The notes beneath the pieces are model-generated. The model did not search any database. It was not told the DNA's origin and saw only the letters and a program-made list of their open reading frames with translations. A stretch of DNA of 16,399 nt from JBCAWW01 sp039024315 (GTDB lineage: Bacteria > Bacteroidota > Bacteroidia > J057): contig JBCCQN010000185.1 in the NCBI GenBank assembly GCA_039024315.1, positions 1 to 16,399 of the forward strand, read 5' to 3'. Both the position numbers and the translations under genes were made by a program. Within the stretch, counting starts at the first letter, position 1; each line of letters starts with the position of its first letter. Below are positions 1-5,829 of this stretch, one piece after another.

Positions 1-86
1 AGTAAATGGCGGTCGAAAAAAATAAATTTACCCAGCGGGGAATAATTGCTTTATTACCAGGGTCTAAGTAGAAAATCGCCTTACTT

Positions 87-656
87 TTGCCCAAACTATT
101 GGAACAAAGCGACCCACATCTCATCAGTGCTGCCCAAAAGGGGGATCAAGATGCCATGCGCGATATAGTCAACCGCTATGAAGGTAAAGTAGCGGCTACG
201 GTCATCGGGATGCTGGGCTATGGGCCAGAGGCAGAAGAGGTAGGACAAGACGTATTTGTGCGCTTTTTTCGCTCTATTGATCGTTTTAGAGGAGATAGCG
301 CCTTAGGGACTTATCTAATTCGGATTGCGATCAATCAATGTCTGACGGTATTGCAAAAGCGTAAACGGAGACAAATATTTCGATTTTTCAATCGAGATGA
401 TGATAGTCCTGAAATGCAAATACCTGATCACGGGCTTAGCCAAGAGCAAAGAGACACCCAAGCCCTGGTACAAAGAGCGCTGCAAAGCTTGGAACCAGAT
501 TTCAGAGCTGTAGTAGTCTTGCGGATGCTTGAGGGTTACTCAACTAAGGAAACCGCAGAGCTGCTGGATATCCCCAGCGGAACCGTCCTGAGTCGTTTGG
601 CGAGAGGGCAAAAGAAACTGAAAGTCTTATTAGAAAAACTAGGAATAGCTGCATAA
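87..656 (+). CDS. ECF-type RNA polymerase sigma factor
   Basis: This protein should direct RNA polymerase to a small stress regulon. Of 189 residues, about 20-92 match sigma region 2 (RYEGKVAAT, then GQDVFVRFFRSIDRFRGD and TYLIRIAINQC), followed by a basic linker (KRKRRQ). About 130-182 match region 4, with a helix-turn-helix around GYSTKETAELLDIPSGTVLSR. The two-domain layout and length are those of ECF sigma factors. The start is uncertain. An in-frame stop lies at 69-71, and the only upstream starts are TTG at 87 or 99. The first ATG, at 156, would cut into region 2, so I kept TTG 87. A TACTTTTG sequence at 82-89 resembles the Bacteroidota -7 box but has no TTG at the right distance upstream. 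The next gene follows after 10 bases and looks like its anti-sigma factor. The subgroup is not assigned. Confidence 0.9.
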   Translation: MPKLLEQSDPHLISAAQKGDQDAMRDIVNRYEGKVAATVIGMLGYGPEAEEVGQDVFVRFFRSIDRFRGDSALGTYLIRIAINQCLTVLQKRKRRQIFRFFNRDDDSPEMQIPDHGLSQEQRDTQALVQRALQSLEPDFRAVVVLRMLEGYSTKETAELLDIPSGTVLSRLARGQKKLKVLLEKLGIAA

Positions 657-666
657 GTATAAAATC

Positions 667-1083
667 ATGAAGGAGACCATCAATCAAAAAACCTATGAGC
701 GCCTCTTACGATGGTGCGAGGGTTCGCTGAATGAAGCGGAAGTCTCGCAACTGGAGGAAGAGATGCGTACCAATCCAATATTGAACCAAAGGGCCAAAGA
801 ATTGAAGCAATTATACGCCCTAGGCCAAAGCGCGGATTTTCACTTCAAACCCTTTTTGGCAGGTCGAGTACTGCATCAATTGAAACAAGAAGCCCAAACT
901 GAGCATCCTTTGCAATCGCTACAATTTGCCTTTTCTCGACTCGCATTGCCTGCCTTTGCCATCATGCTAGTATTGCTTGCTATAACTTTTGTGGGCGAAC
1001 AGAGTTTGAGTATGGATGCCGTACTGGGACTAGCAGACCTTGATGTGGAAGATCTTTATTCGCAATACATAATCAGTCTTTAA
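667..1083 (+). CDS. Putative single-pass anti-sigma factor
   Basis: This 138-residue protein has an N-terminal cytoplasmic part of about 90 residues, one hydrophobic segment at about 92-109 (LPAFAIMLVLLAITFV) and a short C-terminal tail outside. The cytoplasmic part begins with a helical stretch (YERLLRWCEGSLNEAEVSQL) of the kind found in anti-sigma and FecR-type domains that hold ECF sigma factors. I see no HxxxCxxC zinc motif, so it would be a non-zinc type. The role is inferred mainly from position: it starts 10 bases after the sigma gene, and a membrane protein of this size directly after an ECF sigma gene is usually its inhibitor. The external tail (about 28 residues) is short for a sensor, so the next gene's product may do the sensing. 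Function has moderate support; membrane topology is well supported. Confidence 0.7.
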   Translation: MKETINQKTYERLLRWCEGSLNEAEVSQLEEEMRTNPILNQRAKELKQLYALGQSADFHFKPFLAGRVLHQLKQEAQTEHPLQSLQFAFSRLALPAFAIMLVLLAITFVGEQSLSMDAVLGLADLDVEDLYSQYIISL

Positions 1084-1085
1084 TC

Positions 1086-1490
1086 ATGGGCGCAAGAACT
1101 AAAGCCATATTGTTGATATTCTTTACCCTCCTGACCGGTATTGGCATCGGACTTTGGGCTGGTGGACGTATTTTTGAAGATCGAGTCGAAAGAATGCGGG
1201 AAATGCGTTCTCGCAGAGGATTTGAAAACTTCCTCAACAACGAGCTTGACCTTAGCATCCAACAGGCCGAAGAGGTCAAAAATGTCTTGGAAGAGCATTT
1301 TCCTCGCATGCGTCAGGTTCATCAAGAATTCTTTGAAGAACGCAAGCGCGTATCTGCCTTGCTCGATTCGGCGATCATGCCCTTGCTCAACGAAAAGCAG
1401 CAAGCAAAATGGCAAGAACACCAGAAACGAATGCACAGAAAGCCTCGTATGAAGATGCGTGGAGGTCGCCCTCCCCAGCCCCCCGAATAA
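1086..1490 (+). CDS. Membrane-anchored Spy/CpxP-like periplasmic protein
   Basis: This 134-residue protein has one N-terminal membrane segment (about residues 7-26, AILLIFFTLLTGIGIGLWAG) and then a charged helical domain rich in E, R, Q and K. Its pattern (LDLSIQQAEEVKNVLEEHFPRMRQVHQEFFEERK ... LLNEKQQAKWQ) recalls the Spy/CpxP/heavy-metal-sensor group: helical periplasmic proteins that bind misfolded proteins or restrain envelope-stress sensors. In that family a segment ending in an L(T/N)xEQxxxW-like motif is typical, and LLNEKQQAKW fits. The C-terminus is basic and proline-rich. The start lies two bases after the upstream stop (TAA tc ATG), so translation is probably coupled. Its place behind a sigma/anti-sigma pair suggests it senses or tunes that switch. 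This is inference; no ligand is visible. Confidence 0.7.
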   Translation: MGARTKAILLIFFTLLTGIGIGLWAGGRIFEDRVERMREMRSRRGFENFLNNELDLSIQQAEEVKNVLEEHFPRMRQVHQEFFEERKRVSALLDSAIMPLLNEKQQAKWQEHQKRMHRKPRMKMRGGRPPQPPE

Positions 1491-1512
1491 ATCCTAAAAC
1501 ATCCACCACTTC

Positions 1513-2556
1513 ATGAACCGTCTTCCCATTTTGTGCCTATGCCTGCTATTCCTAAGCAATCTCAGTGCCCAATCTCCCTATGAGCCTTATCAGGATTATG
1601 ATCTTTTTGCCGAAGAGGCACCATTGGAGGTTGAACTTTCCTTTGATTACAGGAGCTTCCTCAAAAACAAAAATAAGGACGAATACCAGCCTGCCATCAT
1701 AAAGGTGTACCTCGATAGTAGCACCGCCGTCAGCGATACGATCCGAATGAAGGCACGTGGAGAGTTTCGTAAGCGCTTTTGTGGCTTCCCGCCGATTAAG
1801 CTCAATTTCAAAAAAGCCGACTTCCCGATACCTGCGTTAGAAGAACTCAAAAAAATCAAGCTGGTAACTCATTGTAAAAATGGAGAAACCTTCCAACAGT
1901 ATCTTTTCAAGGAATATCTCGCCTATAAATCATTCAATTTACTGAGCGACAATAGCCTCAGAGTAAGACTAGTACACTTGACCTATATCGATACAAAGGG
2001 TAAAAAATCCTCCTTCGAACGCTATGGCTTTATCATTGAAGATATCGAGCAAATGGCAGCAAGAGTCAATGCCATGGAAATTGATCGAGAAGGCATTCAT
2101 TCTGAGTGGACAGACCGCAATCATATGACCAAAGTCGCTCTCTTTGAATATATGATCGGCAATACAGATTGGCACATTCCTAGTCTCCACAACGTCAAGT
2201 TGATCCAAGAAAAAAATCTTGTTGGTGAGCCCAAGGTATATGTCATCCCCTATGACTTTGACTATTCGGGTATCGTCAATGCAATGTATGCCATTCCAAG
2301 CGATCGGCTCAATATCAAATCGGTACGGGATCGACTATACATGGGCTATGAACGTGGAGCTGAGGAAATGCAAGTGGAGATCGATTTCTTTCTTTCACAA
2401 AAGGATGCGATCATGAGTCTATACGAAAATTCGCCCTATCTCGACCCTAATCATAAAAGAGAGTGCATCACTTATCTGGAGGAGTTTTTTATGATTCTCA
2501 CCAACCCAAAGAGAGTAAAATACACGATTACGGATTACGCCAAGAAAAAAGAGTAG
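1513..2556 (+). CDS. Secreted CotH-kinase-like protein
   Basis: This 347-residue protein has a signal peptide (MNRLPILCLCLLFLSNLSAQ). The body resembles the CotH family, atypical protein kinases first known from Bacillus spore coats and widespread as exported proteins. Matches seen: MKARGEFRKRFCGFPPIKLNF (about 79-99), like the family's RGxSR...KK.ykl block; a central segment ending GFIIEDIEQM (172-181), like its E-containing block; and GNTDWHIPSLHNVKLI (216-231) followed by VIPYDFDYSG (244-253), like its N.D.H..N / iPwDlD catalytic and metal-binding blocks. Similarity is moderate and kinase activity is not proved by sequence. There is no T9SS tail, so it probably stays periplasmic. It follows the Spy-like gene by 22 bases on the same strand and may belong to the sigma operon. 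A T7 run lies 13 bases after the stop. Confidence 0.65.
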   Translation: MNRLPILCLCLLFLSNLSAQSPYEPYQDYDLFAEEAPLEVELSFDYRSFLKNKNKDEYQPAIIKVYLDSSTAVSDTIRMKARGEFRKRFCGFPPIKLNFKKADFPIPALEELKKIKLVTHCKNGETFQQYLFKEYLAYKSFNLLSDNSLRVRLVHLTYIDTKGKKSSFERYGFIIEDIEQMAARVNAMEIDREGIHSEWTDRNHMTKVALFEYMIGNTDWHIPSLHNVKLIQEKNLVGEPKVYVIPYDFDYSGIVNAMYAIPSDRLNIKSVRDRLYMGYERGAEEMQVEIDFFLSQKDAIMSLYENSPYLDPNHKRECITYLEEFFMILTNPKRVKYTITDYAKKKE

Positions 2557-2603
2557 CGAGGCGGTAGGTTTTTTTGCTTCGCAGAACGCTCGGCTTATCA
2601 AAT

Positions 2604-2627
2604 GCGGCGTATGCAATACGCCGCTAC
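2604..2627 (-). repeat. GTAG-type REP hairpin 1
   Basis: GCGGCGTAT - GCA - ATACGCCGC is a perfect 9-bp stem with a 3-base loop. Read on the minus strand it is preceded by GTA, giving GTAG at the foot of the hairpin (2624-2627). REP sequences mobilised by RAYT (TnpA-REP) proteins carry a conserved GTAG or GGAG tetranucleotide beside the hairpin. That is established for the family; calling this copy a REP is inference from structure. Confidence 0.7.
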
Positions 2628-2639
2628 AAACGCCTTTGT

Positions 2640-2663
2640 GTAGGGGCGTATTGCATACGCCCC
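2640..2663 (+). repeat. GTAG-type REP hairpin 2
   Basis: GTAG at 2640-2643 leads directly into GGGGCGTAT - TGC - ATACGCCCC, a perfect 9-bp stem with a 3-base loop. Its core is the exact reverse complement of hairpin 1, so the two form a head-to-head inverted pair 12 bases apart (2628-2639), as in paired REP arrangements (BIME-like). Confidence 0.7.
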
Positions 2664-2765
2664 AAAGGATTAAATCAGGTATCCTAAGGATCTCTAAGTT
2701 TTTCCCTGCTTCGCAGAACGTTACAAACGTTCCGCAAAGCGTAGGAAAAAACTACCTCCAAACTG

Positions 2766-3935
2766 CTAATGAACAAGCAAAATCTTGGACAGCTGCCCTT
2801 GATTGCCATTGATAACTCTTACGAGGTAGCTACCTTCTGAGAGTCTAGCTCCTAAATCTATTTGGGTATGGAAAAGACCATCTCTATCGATGATTTGACT
2901 TTTCTTAAATAGTGATCTGCCCTTCATATCCAAAACTTCAATCAGTACCTGATTCCCTTCACTTATAGCTTGTAGGTCCAAGTTGATCTGCTGACCACTA
3001 TTTGGGTTGGGAAATAGCGAAAAATCCCATCTAACATTGTTAGAATAAATTACTTCTACCAATTGTGAGTATATAAAAGCTCCATCAAAGTCCACTGCTT
3101 TCAATCGATAGAAAGATTGCCCTTCATAAGGATTTGGATCAATCGCTTCATAGGGACGAATTTCCTCGCTGTAGCCAGCGGCCGGAACATTGACTACGGG
3201 CAGGAAGAGTTGACCATCCCGTGTCTTTTCAATCGTGAAATAATCGCTGTTTTGCTCCGACTCGCTTACCCATTGCAAGAGAACAAAGGTCTCTTCGGGA
3301 AAGGCTTCAAATGAAAGCAGCACCACTGGAAAGGGAACAATACCGTTGTATTGACTGACGTCATGCCCATCCCCTTCGCCACCCCCAAACATCACATTGA
3401 GGTTATCTCCCGACAAAAAGCTCTGAATGTCGATGACATCATGACCGTCCCCTTCTCCCCCACTGAACATGCCTGCGATCTCCGTGCCATCCATAATGAT
3501 TTGGGTTCGGCTTTGATCATGCCCATCCCCCACGCCTCCATAAAACAGAATACTGAGATCCTCCCCACTTAAAGCGTTTTGCGAAGCAAAAGCATCATGC
3601 CCATCGCCATCCCCACCGTCAAACATCTGAGCGAGATTAGCGCCCTCCATACTGAGGGTATTGATGCTGACATCAGCCCCATCTCCTTGCCCGCCCATAA
3701 ACAGACTATTGGTATTCAATCCATTTACAGAGGTATAGCCAATACTCTTGTCGTGTCCGTCGCCATTGCCACCGCTAAACAGGGCTTGCAGGCCCATTGG
3801 CTGTCCGAGTAAATTGCTCTGCAATAGCTGTCCCATCCCTTGTCCGTCTCCCCTCCCTCCATGAAACTGAGCCACGAGAGAGATAGGGAAACAAAAACAA
3901 GTCAAAAGACCGATTTGCCAGACAAACTTTTTCAT
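2766..3935 (-). CDS. T9SS-exported protein with seven GGxGDG repeats
   Basis: The start is ATG at 3935 (MKKFVWQIG...), which opens a good signal peptide (cleavage after ISLVAQ) and lies one base after the upstream stop; an in-frame upstream extension overlaps the previous gene and is rejected. Of 389 residues, about 24-195 are a repeat array. GGxGDG occurs at 26, 55, 81, 107, 133, 159 and 185, the last five steps exactly 26 residues, usually as (L/M)F-x-GGxGDGHD followed by about 12 variable residues and a GxxL turn. Residues about 200-290 form a beta-rich domain typical of Bacteroidota surface proteins (FTIEKTRDG...YRLKAVDFDG). The last 80 are a T9SS type A sorting domain (LFPNPNSG ... GSYLVRVINGNQ). 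It should be secreted or on the cell surface. The repeat's function is unknown; Asp-rich glycine turns suggest metal binding, an inference only. Confidence 0.85.
   Translation of the reverse strand: MKKFVWQIGLLTCFCFPISLVAQFHGGRGDGQGMGQLLQSNLLGQPMGLQALFSGGNGDGHDKSIGYTSVNGLNTNSLFMGGQGDGADVSINTLSMEGANLAQMFDGGDGDGHDAFASQNALSGEDLSILFYGGVGDGHDQSRTQIIMDGTEIAGMFSGGEGDGHDVIDIQSFLSGDNLNVMFGGGEGDGHDVSQYNGIVPFPVVLLSFEAFPEETFVLLQWVSESEQNSDYFTIEKTRDGQLFLPVVNVPAAGYSEEIRPYEAIDPNPYEGQSFYRLKAVDFDGAFIYSQLVEVIYSNNVRWDFSLFPNPNSGQQINLDLQAISEGNQVLIEVLDMKGRSLFKKSQIIDRDGLFHTQIDLGARLSEGSYLVRVINGNQGQLSKILLVH
3366..3860 (-). repeat. In-gene array: GGxGDG(H/A/Q) repeats, 78-base period
   Basis: This is the coding array behind the seven GGxGDG motifs of the T9SS cargo protein. 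After the first 29-residue step, five steps are exactly 26 residues (78 bases). Motif cores are GGRGDGQ, GGNGDGHD, GGQGDGAD, GGDGDGHD, GGVGDGHD, GGEGDGHD and GGEGDGHD. The linkers between motifs have diverged much more than the motifs, so the core appears to be under selection and this does not look like a recent DNA duplication. Confidence 0.85.
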
Positions 3936-3936
3936 C

Positions 3937-5427
3937 TTATTGAGCGCTGCGGACTCCACGGAAACCGATACGACTATTGGTGATATTGGATGTATTGGTA
4001 GCATCATAGCGGTCGGCAACCCGACAATAAATGGCACTGTTGGCATATGAACCGCCGCGATAGCCGATATCTCCTGTCGTAACCGCCGGCCAATTGGCTA
4101 CATTATGCTCTCCATTTGCAGCAATGCTACCATCACCGTGATTGCCCGTAAATGCACGGCCACCAGCTGCACCAACCGAAACCATACGCTCATATAGATT
4201 ACCCGTCATTTCCATGATGCCATAATAGGTTGCCCCTGTTTCTTCTCGGGTTTTATTGATTGCACTAGCCGCAAAGATGCCACAACGTACCGGTCCTCCA
4301 AATCCTGAAGCAGTACTCTGGTAAAAGGCATTTCCAATCCCAGTACCCATATCCACTACATTTGCGTTTGGATTACCATCGCTATTGACCGTATAGGGAT
4401 TACCTCCATCATAGATATTTGTATTTCCCCAAGCAAAGGAGTTTACCGGCGGATTTACGGGCCCTTTACAGGCTTTTTCAAATTCAAACTCTGTCATCGG
4501 GCGTAGCCCTGACCAATCCAGATAGGCCAAATAATCATTGCTATTGACATAGTTGATCGGACGATCAGGGGTAGAAGTAGTCGCATTGCCGCTGATGTAG
4601 GAGATCGTATTACGGGCCACTACCCCATCTGTATTCTTGTGTTGGTTGTTGGTGATATCACGTTCTGCTTTCTGAGCGTCGGTCAGGGTATTGAAAAAGT
4701 CTACGTATTGTCCCTGGCTGACCTCATATTTCATGCAGTAAAAAGCGTCATAGCCTTTGGGAAAAGCAGCTGGAATAGGTCCCTGCTGATCACCTCCAGA
4801 AGAACCAGAAACATTGCCGTAATAGAGGTTGCCAAAGGTGGTGCCTACGGTTATCGCATTTTCAGAGCTAATGTTGTAAGCGACCCCAAAGGGATAAGTA
4901 TAAAATCGGTTGGCCTCTGTCCCACCGATCCCGCTTCCTAGAGAAAAAGAGGATTGAGGCACATATACCATTTCAACTCCAAAAACCTGTACATCTACCA
5001 CCTGACCGTCAGACAGCCCATTGGCACCATATGGCCATAACAACTGTACGCCGGTATAATTGACATTACCACTACCATCAGCACTACGGTAGATAAAAGC
5101 CCCTCGGCCATCTGGGGTAGTATTGATGGCCGCACCAGCAGGCGCACTATGGCCATCCCCAGCAGCGGTTCCATTGACATAGTTGATCGCTGCATGGGCC
5201 CAATTTCCGCCAGAACTACGATACTTTACAAAAATCCATGCTGCGTCCCAATTGGAGGGGCCAACACTCAGACGCCATGAGTTTTCCCAACTCAAATCGA
5301 ATTGGATGAGTACGGTTTGATCGGTGGTATTTTGCCCCGTTAGGGTAACATTGCTGAGCGTAATATTATTTGCCCAGCTCATCAAGGCCAAGCAACAGCT
5401 TAGCAGGGTAAGACTGAATCGTCGCAT
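3937..5427 (-). CDS. Exported SUMF1/FGE-fold protein, probably non-catalytic
   Basis: This 496-residue protein has a signal peptide (MRRFSLTLLSCCLALMSWA). The N-terminal beta domain (about 20-150; LIQFDLSWENSW...WDAAWIFVKY) often precedes SUMF1 domains in Bacteroidota. Residues about 150-496 match the formylglycine-generating-enzyme fold (PF03781): VEMVYVP, MKYEVSQGQYVDFFN, LRPMTEFEFEKACKG, IMEMTGNLYERMVSV, YRGGSY and the ending RIGFRGVR. In true FGE the active cysteines lie in a CxxxxCAAR-like stretch near the end. Here the equivalent is AIYCRVADR, where an ungapped reading puts Ala and Val at the two cysteine positions. I therefore infer a structural or binding role, not sulfatase activation. 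There is no T9SS tail. The GGxGDG gene follows after one base. A weak promoter-like pair lies upstream (gaa 5502-5504 and aaaaggta 5475-5482 on +). Confidence 0.85.
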   Translation of the reverse strand: MRRFSLTLLSCCLALMSWANNITLSNVTLTGQNTTDQTVLIQFDLSWENSWRLSVGPSNWDAAWIFVKYRSSGGNWAHAAINYVNGTAAGDGHSAPAGAAINTTPDGRGAFIYRSADGSGNVNYTGVQLLWPYGANGLSDGQVVDVQVFGVEMVYVPQSSFSLGSGIGGTEANRFYTYPFGVAYNISSENAITVGTTFGNLYYGNVSGSSGGDQQGPIPAAFPKGYDAFYCMKYEVSQGQYVDFFNTLTDAQKAERDITNNQHKNTDGVVARNTISYISGNATTSTPDRPINYVNSNDYLAYLDWSGLRPMTEFEFEKACKGPVNPPVNSFAWGNTNIYDGGNPYTVNSDGNPNANVVDMGTGIGNAFYQSTASGFGGPVRCGIFAASAINKTREETGATYYGIMEMTGNLYERMVSVGAAGGRAFTGNHGDGSIAANGEHNVANWPAVTTGDIGYRGGSYANSAIYCRVADRYDATNTSNITNSRIGFRGVRSAQ

Positions 5428-5579
5428 AACAAATTAGTTTAAGGTGTAATTTGTCTGGAGATGATTCAGGGCGAAAAAGGTAAACAAAGAAAATTAGGGA
5501 AGAAGGGGAAATCTCATATAAATCACTCTTTTACAGTAGTTTATAGGTATTTATTTTTTCGATTTTTATTTTGGGGGCT
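5428..5579. other. AT-rich intergenic sequence upstream of the SUMF1-like gene
   Basis: This is the first part of a 402-base gap without a gene (5428-5829). It should contain the promoter of the leftward SUMF1-like/GGxGDG unit. The best candidate is TTC-N19-TACCTTTT on the minus strand (5475-5504), two bases from the Bacteroidota consensus, so weak. The rest of the gap is the composite repeat at 5580-5811. The short open frame at 5677-5877 (+) overlaps the repeat and the end of the peptidase gene and has no protein-like features. Confidence 0.4.
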
Positions 5580-5811
5580 GCTTCGCAGAACGCTTATTTG
5601 AGTGCGACGTGCATGCACGCACCTACCGGAAATTCATTTCGGAGGAGTCCTGAGAATCGGGACTTGACCTCAAGATGTGACTACAATCTGCTGGAGAGGA
5701 GATTTCTCATCAGCTATTTGCTCGGGCCTATGTAGAAATGAAATTTTAGTCGCTTTTGGATGCGACAAGGCAGTGCCTTGTCGCGTGCTAGGGGCAAGCG
5801 TTCCGCGAAGC
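5580..5811. repeat. Composite intergenic repeat B
   Basis: The left end GCTTCGCAGAACGCTT (5580-5595) and right end AAGCGTTCCGCGAAGC (5796-5811) are inverted copies differing at 1 of 16 positions. Inside are a GTAG-type REP hairpin (5602-5626, minus-strand sense) and a second perfect 10-bp hairpin, GCGACAAGGC - AGT - GCCTTGTCGC (5762-5784). The left 20 bases, GCTGCTTCGCAGAACGCTTA (5577-5596), are identical to the left end of repeat C. The element lies downstream of the M28 peptidase and upstream of the SUMF1-like gene. It has no coding capacity that I can support. Confidence 0.75.
5602..5626 (-). repeat. GTAG-type REP hairpin 3
   Basis: On the minus strand GTAGGTGCG leads into a palindromic core (CGTGCATGCACG, 5608-5619) and closes with CGCAC. 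This is the same architecture as hairpins 1, 2 and 4: GTAG, then a GC-rich arm, then a CAT-containing centre. The stem is imperfect around a bulge at 5606-5607. Confidence 0.6.
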
Positions 5812-5829
5812 GTTAAACCCATAAAGGAT

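Larger units (their letters stand above)
2576..2740. repeat. Composite intergenic repeat A (REP pair plus outer inverted repeats)
   Basis: This non-coding stretch between convergent genes begins with GCTTCGCAGAACGCT (2576-2590) and ends with AACGTTCCGCAAAGC (2726-2740); these are inverted copies with 3 mismatches in 15. An extra copy of the left unit, GCTTCGCAGAACGTT, is at 2708-2722. Between them sit two perfect 9-bp hairpins (2604-2624 and 2643-2663), inverted copies of each other. The same left unit and inverted right unit recur at 5580-5811 and 11587-11695, so this is a repeat family. The 3' part (2699-2750) forms a long imperfect palindrome with T5 before and A5 after, the wrong polarity for an intrinsic terminator on either strand. 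Confidence 0.75.

Noticed and set aside
82..89. TACTTTTG as the sigma operon promoter
   Set aside because: It fits the -7 box, but no TTG lies about 19 bases upstream (60-62 is GGG), and it overlaps the likely start codon. Not listed as a promoter.
2699..2750. Long inverted repeat between convergent genes read as a bidirectional terminator
   Set aside because: The flanks are T5 on the 5' side and A5 on the 3' side on both strands, the opposite of an intrinsic terminator, so no U-tract would follow the hairpin. It is kept as part of repeat A.
3366..3860. Regular 78-base period as a CRISPR-like array
   Set aside because: The period is in coding sequence, the conserved core is a protein motif, and there are no identical repeats separated by unique spacers.
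3936..4046. N-terminal extension of the GGxGDG protein to 4046
   Set aside because: It overlaps the end of the SUMF1-like gene and would bury a clear signal peptide starting at 3935.
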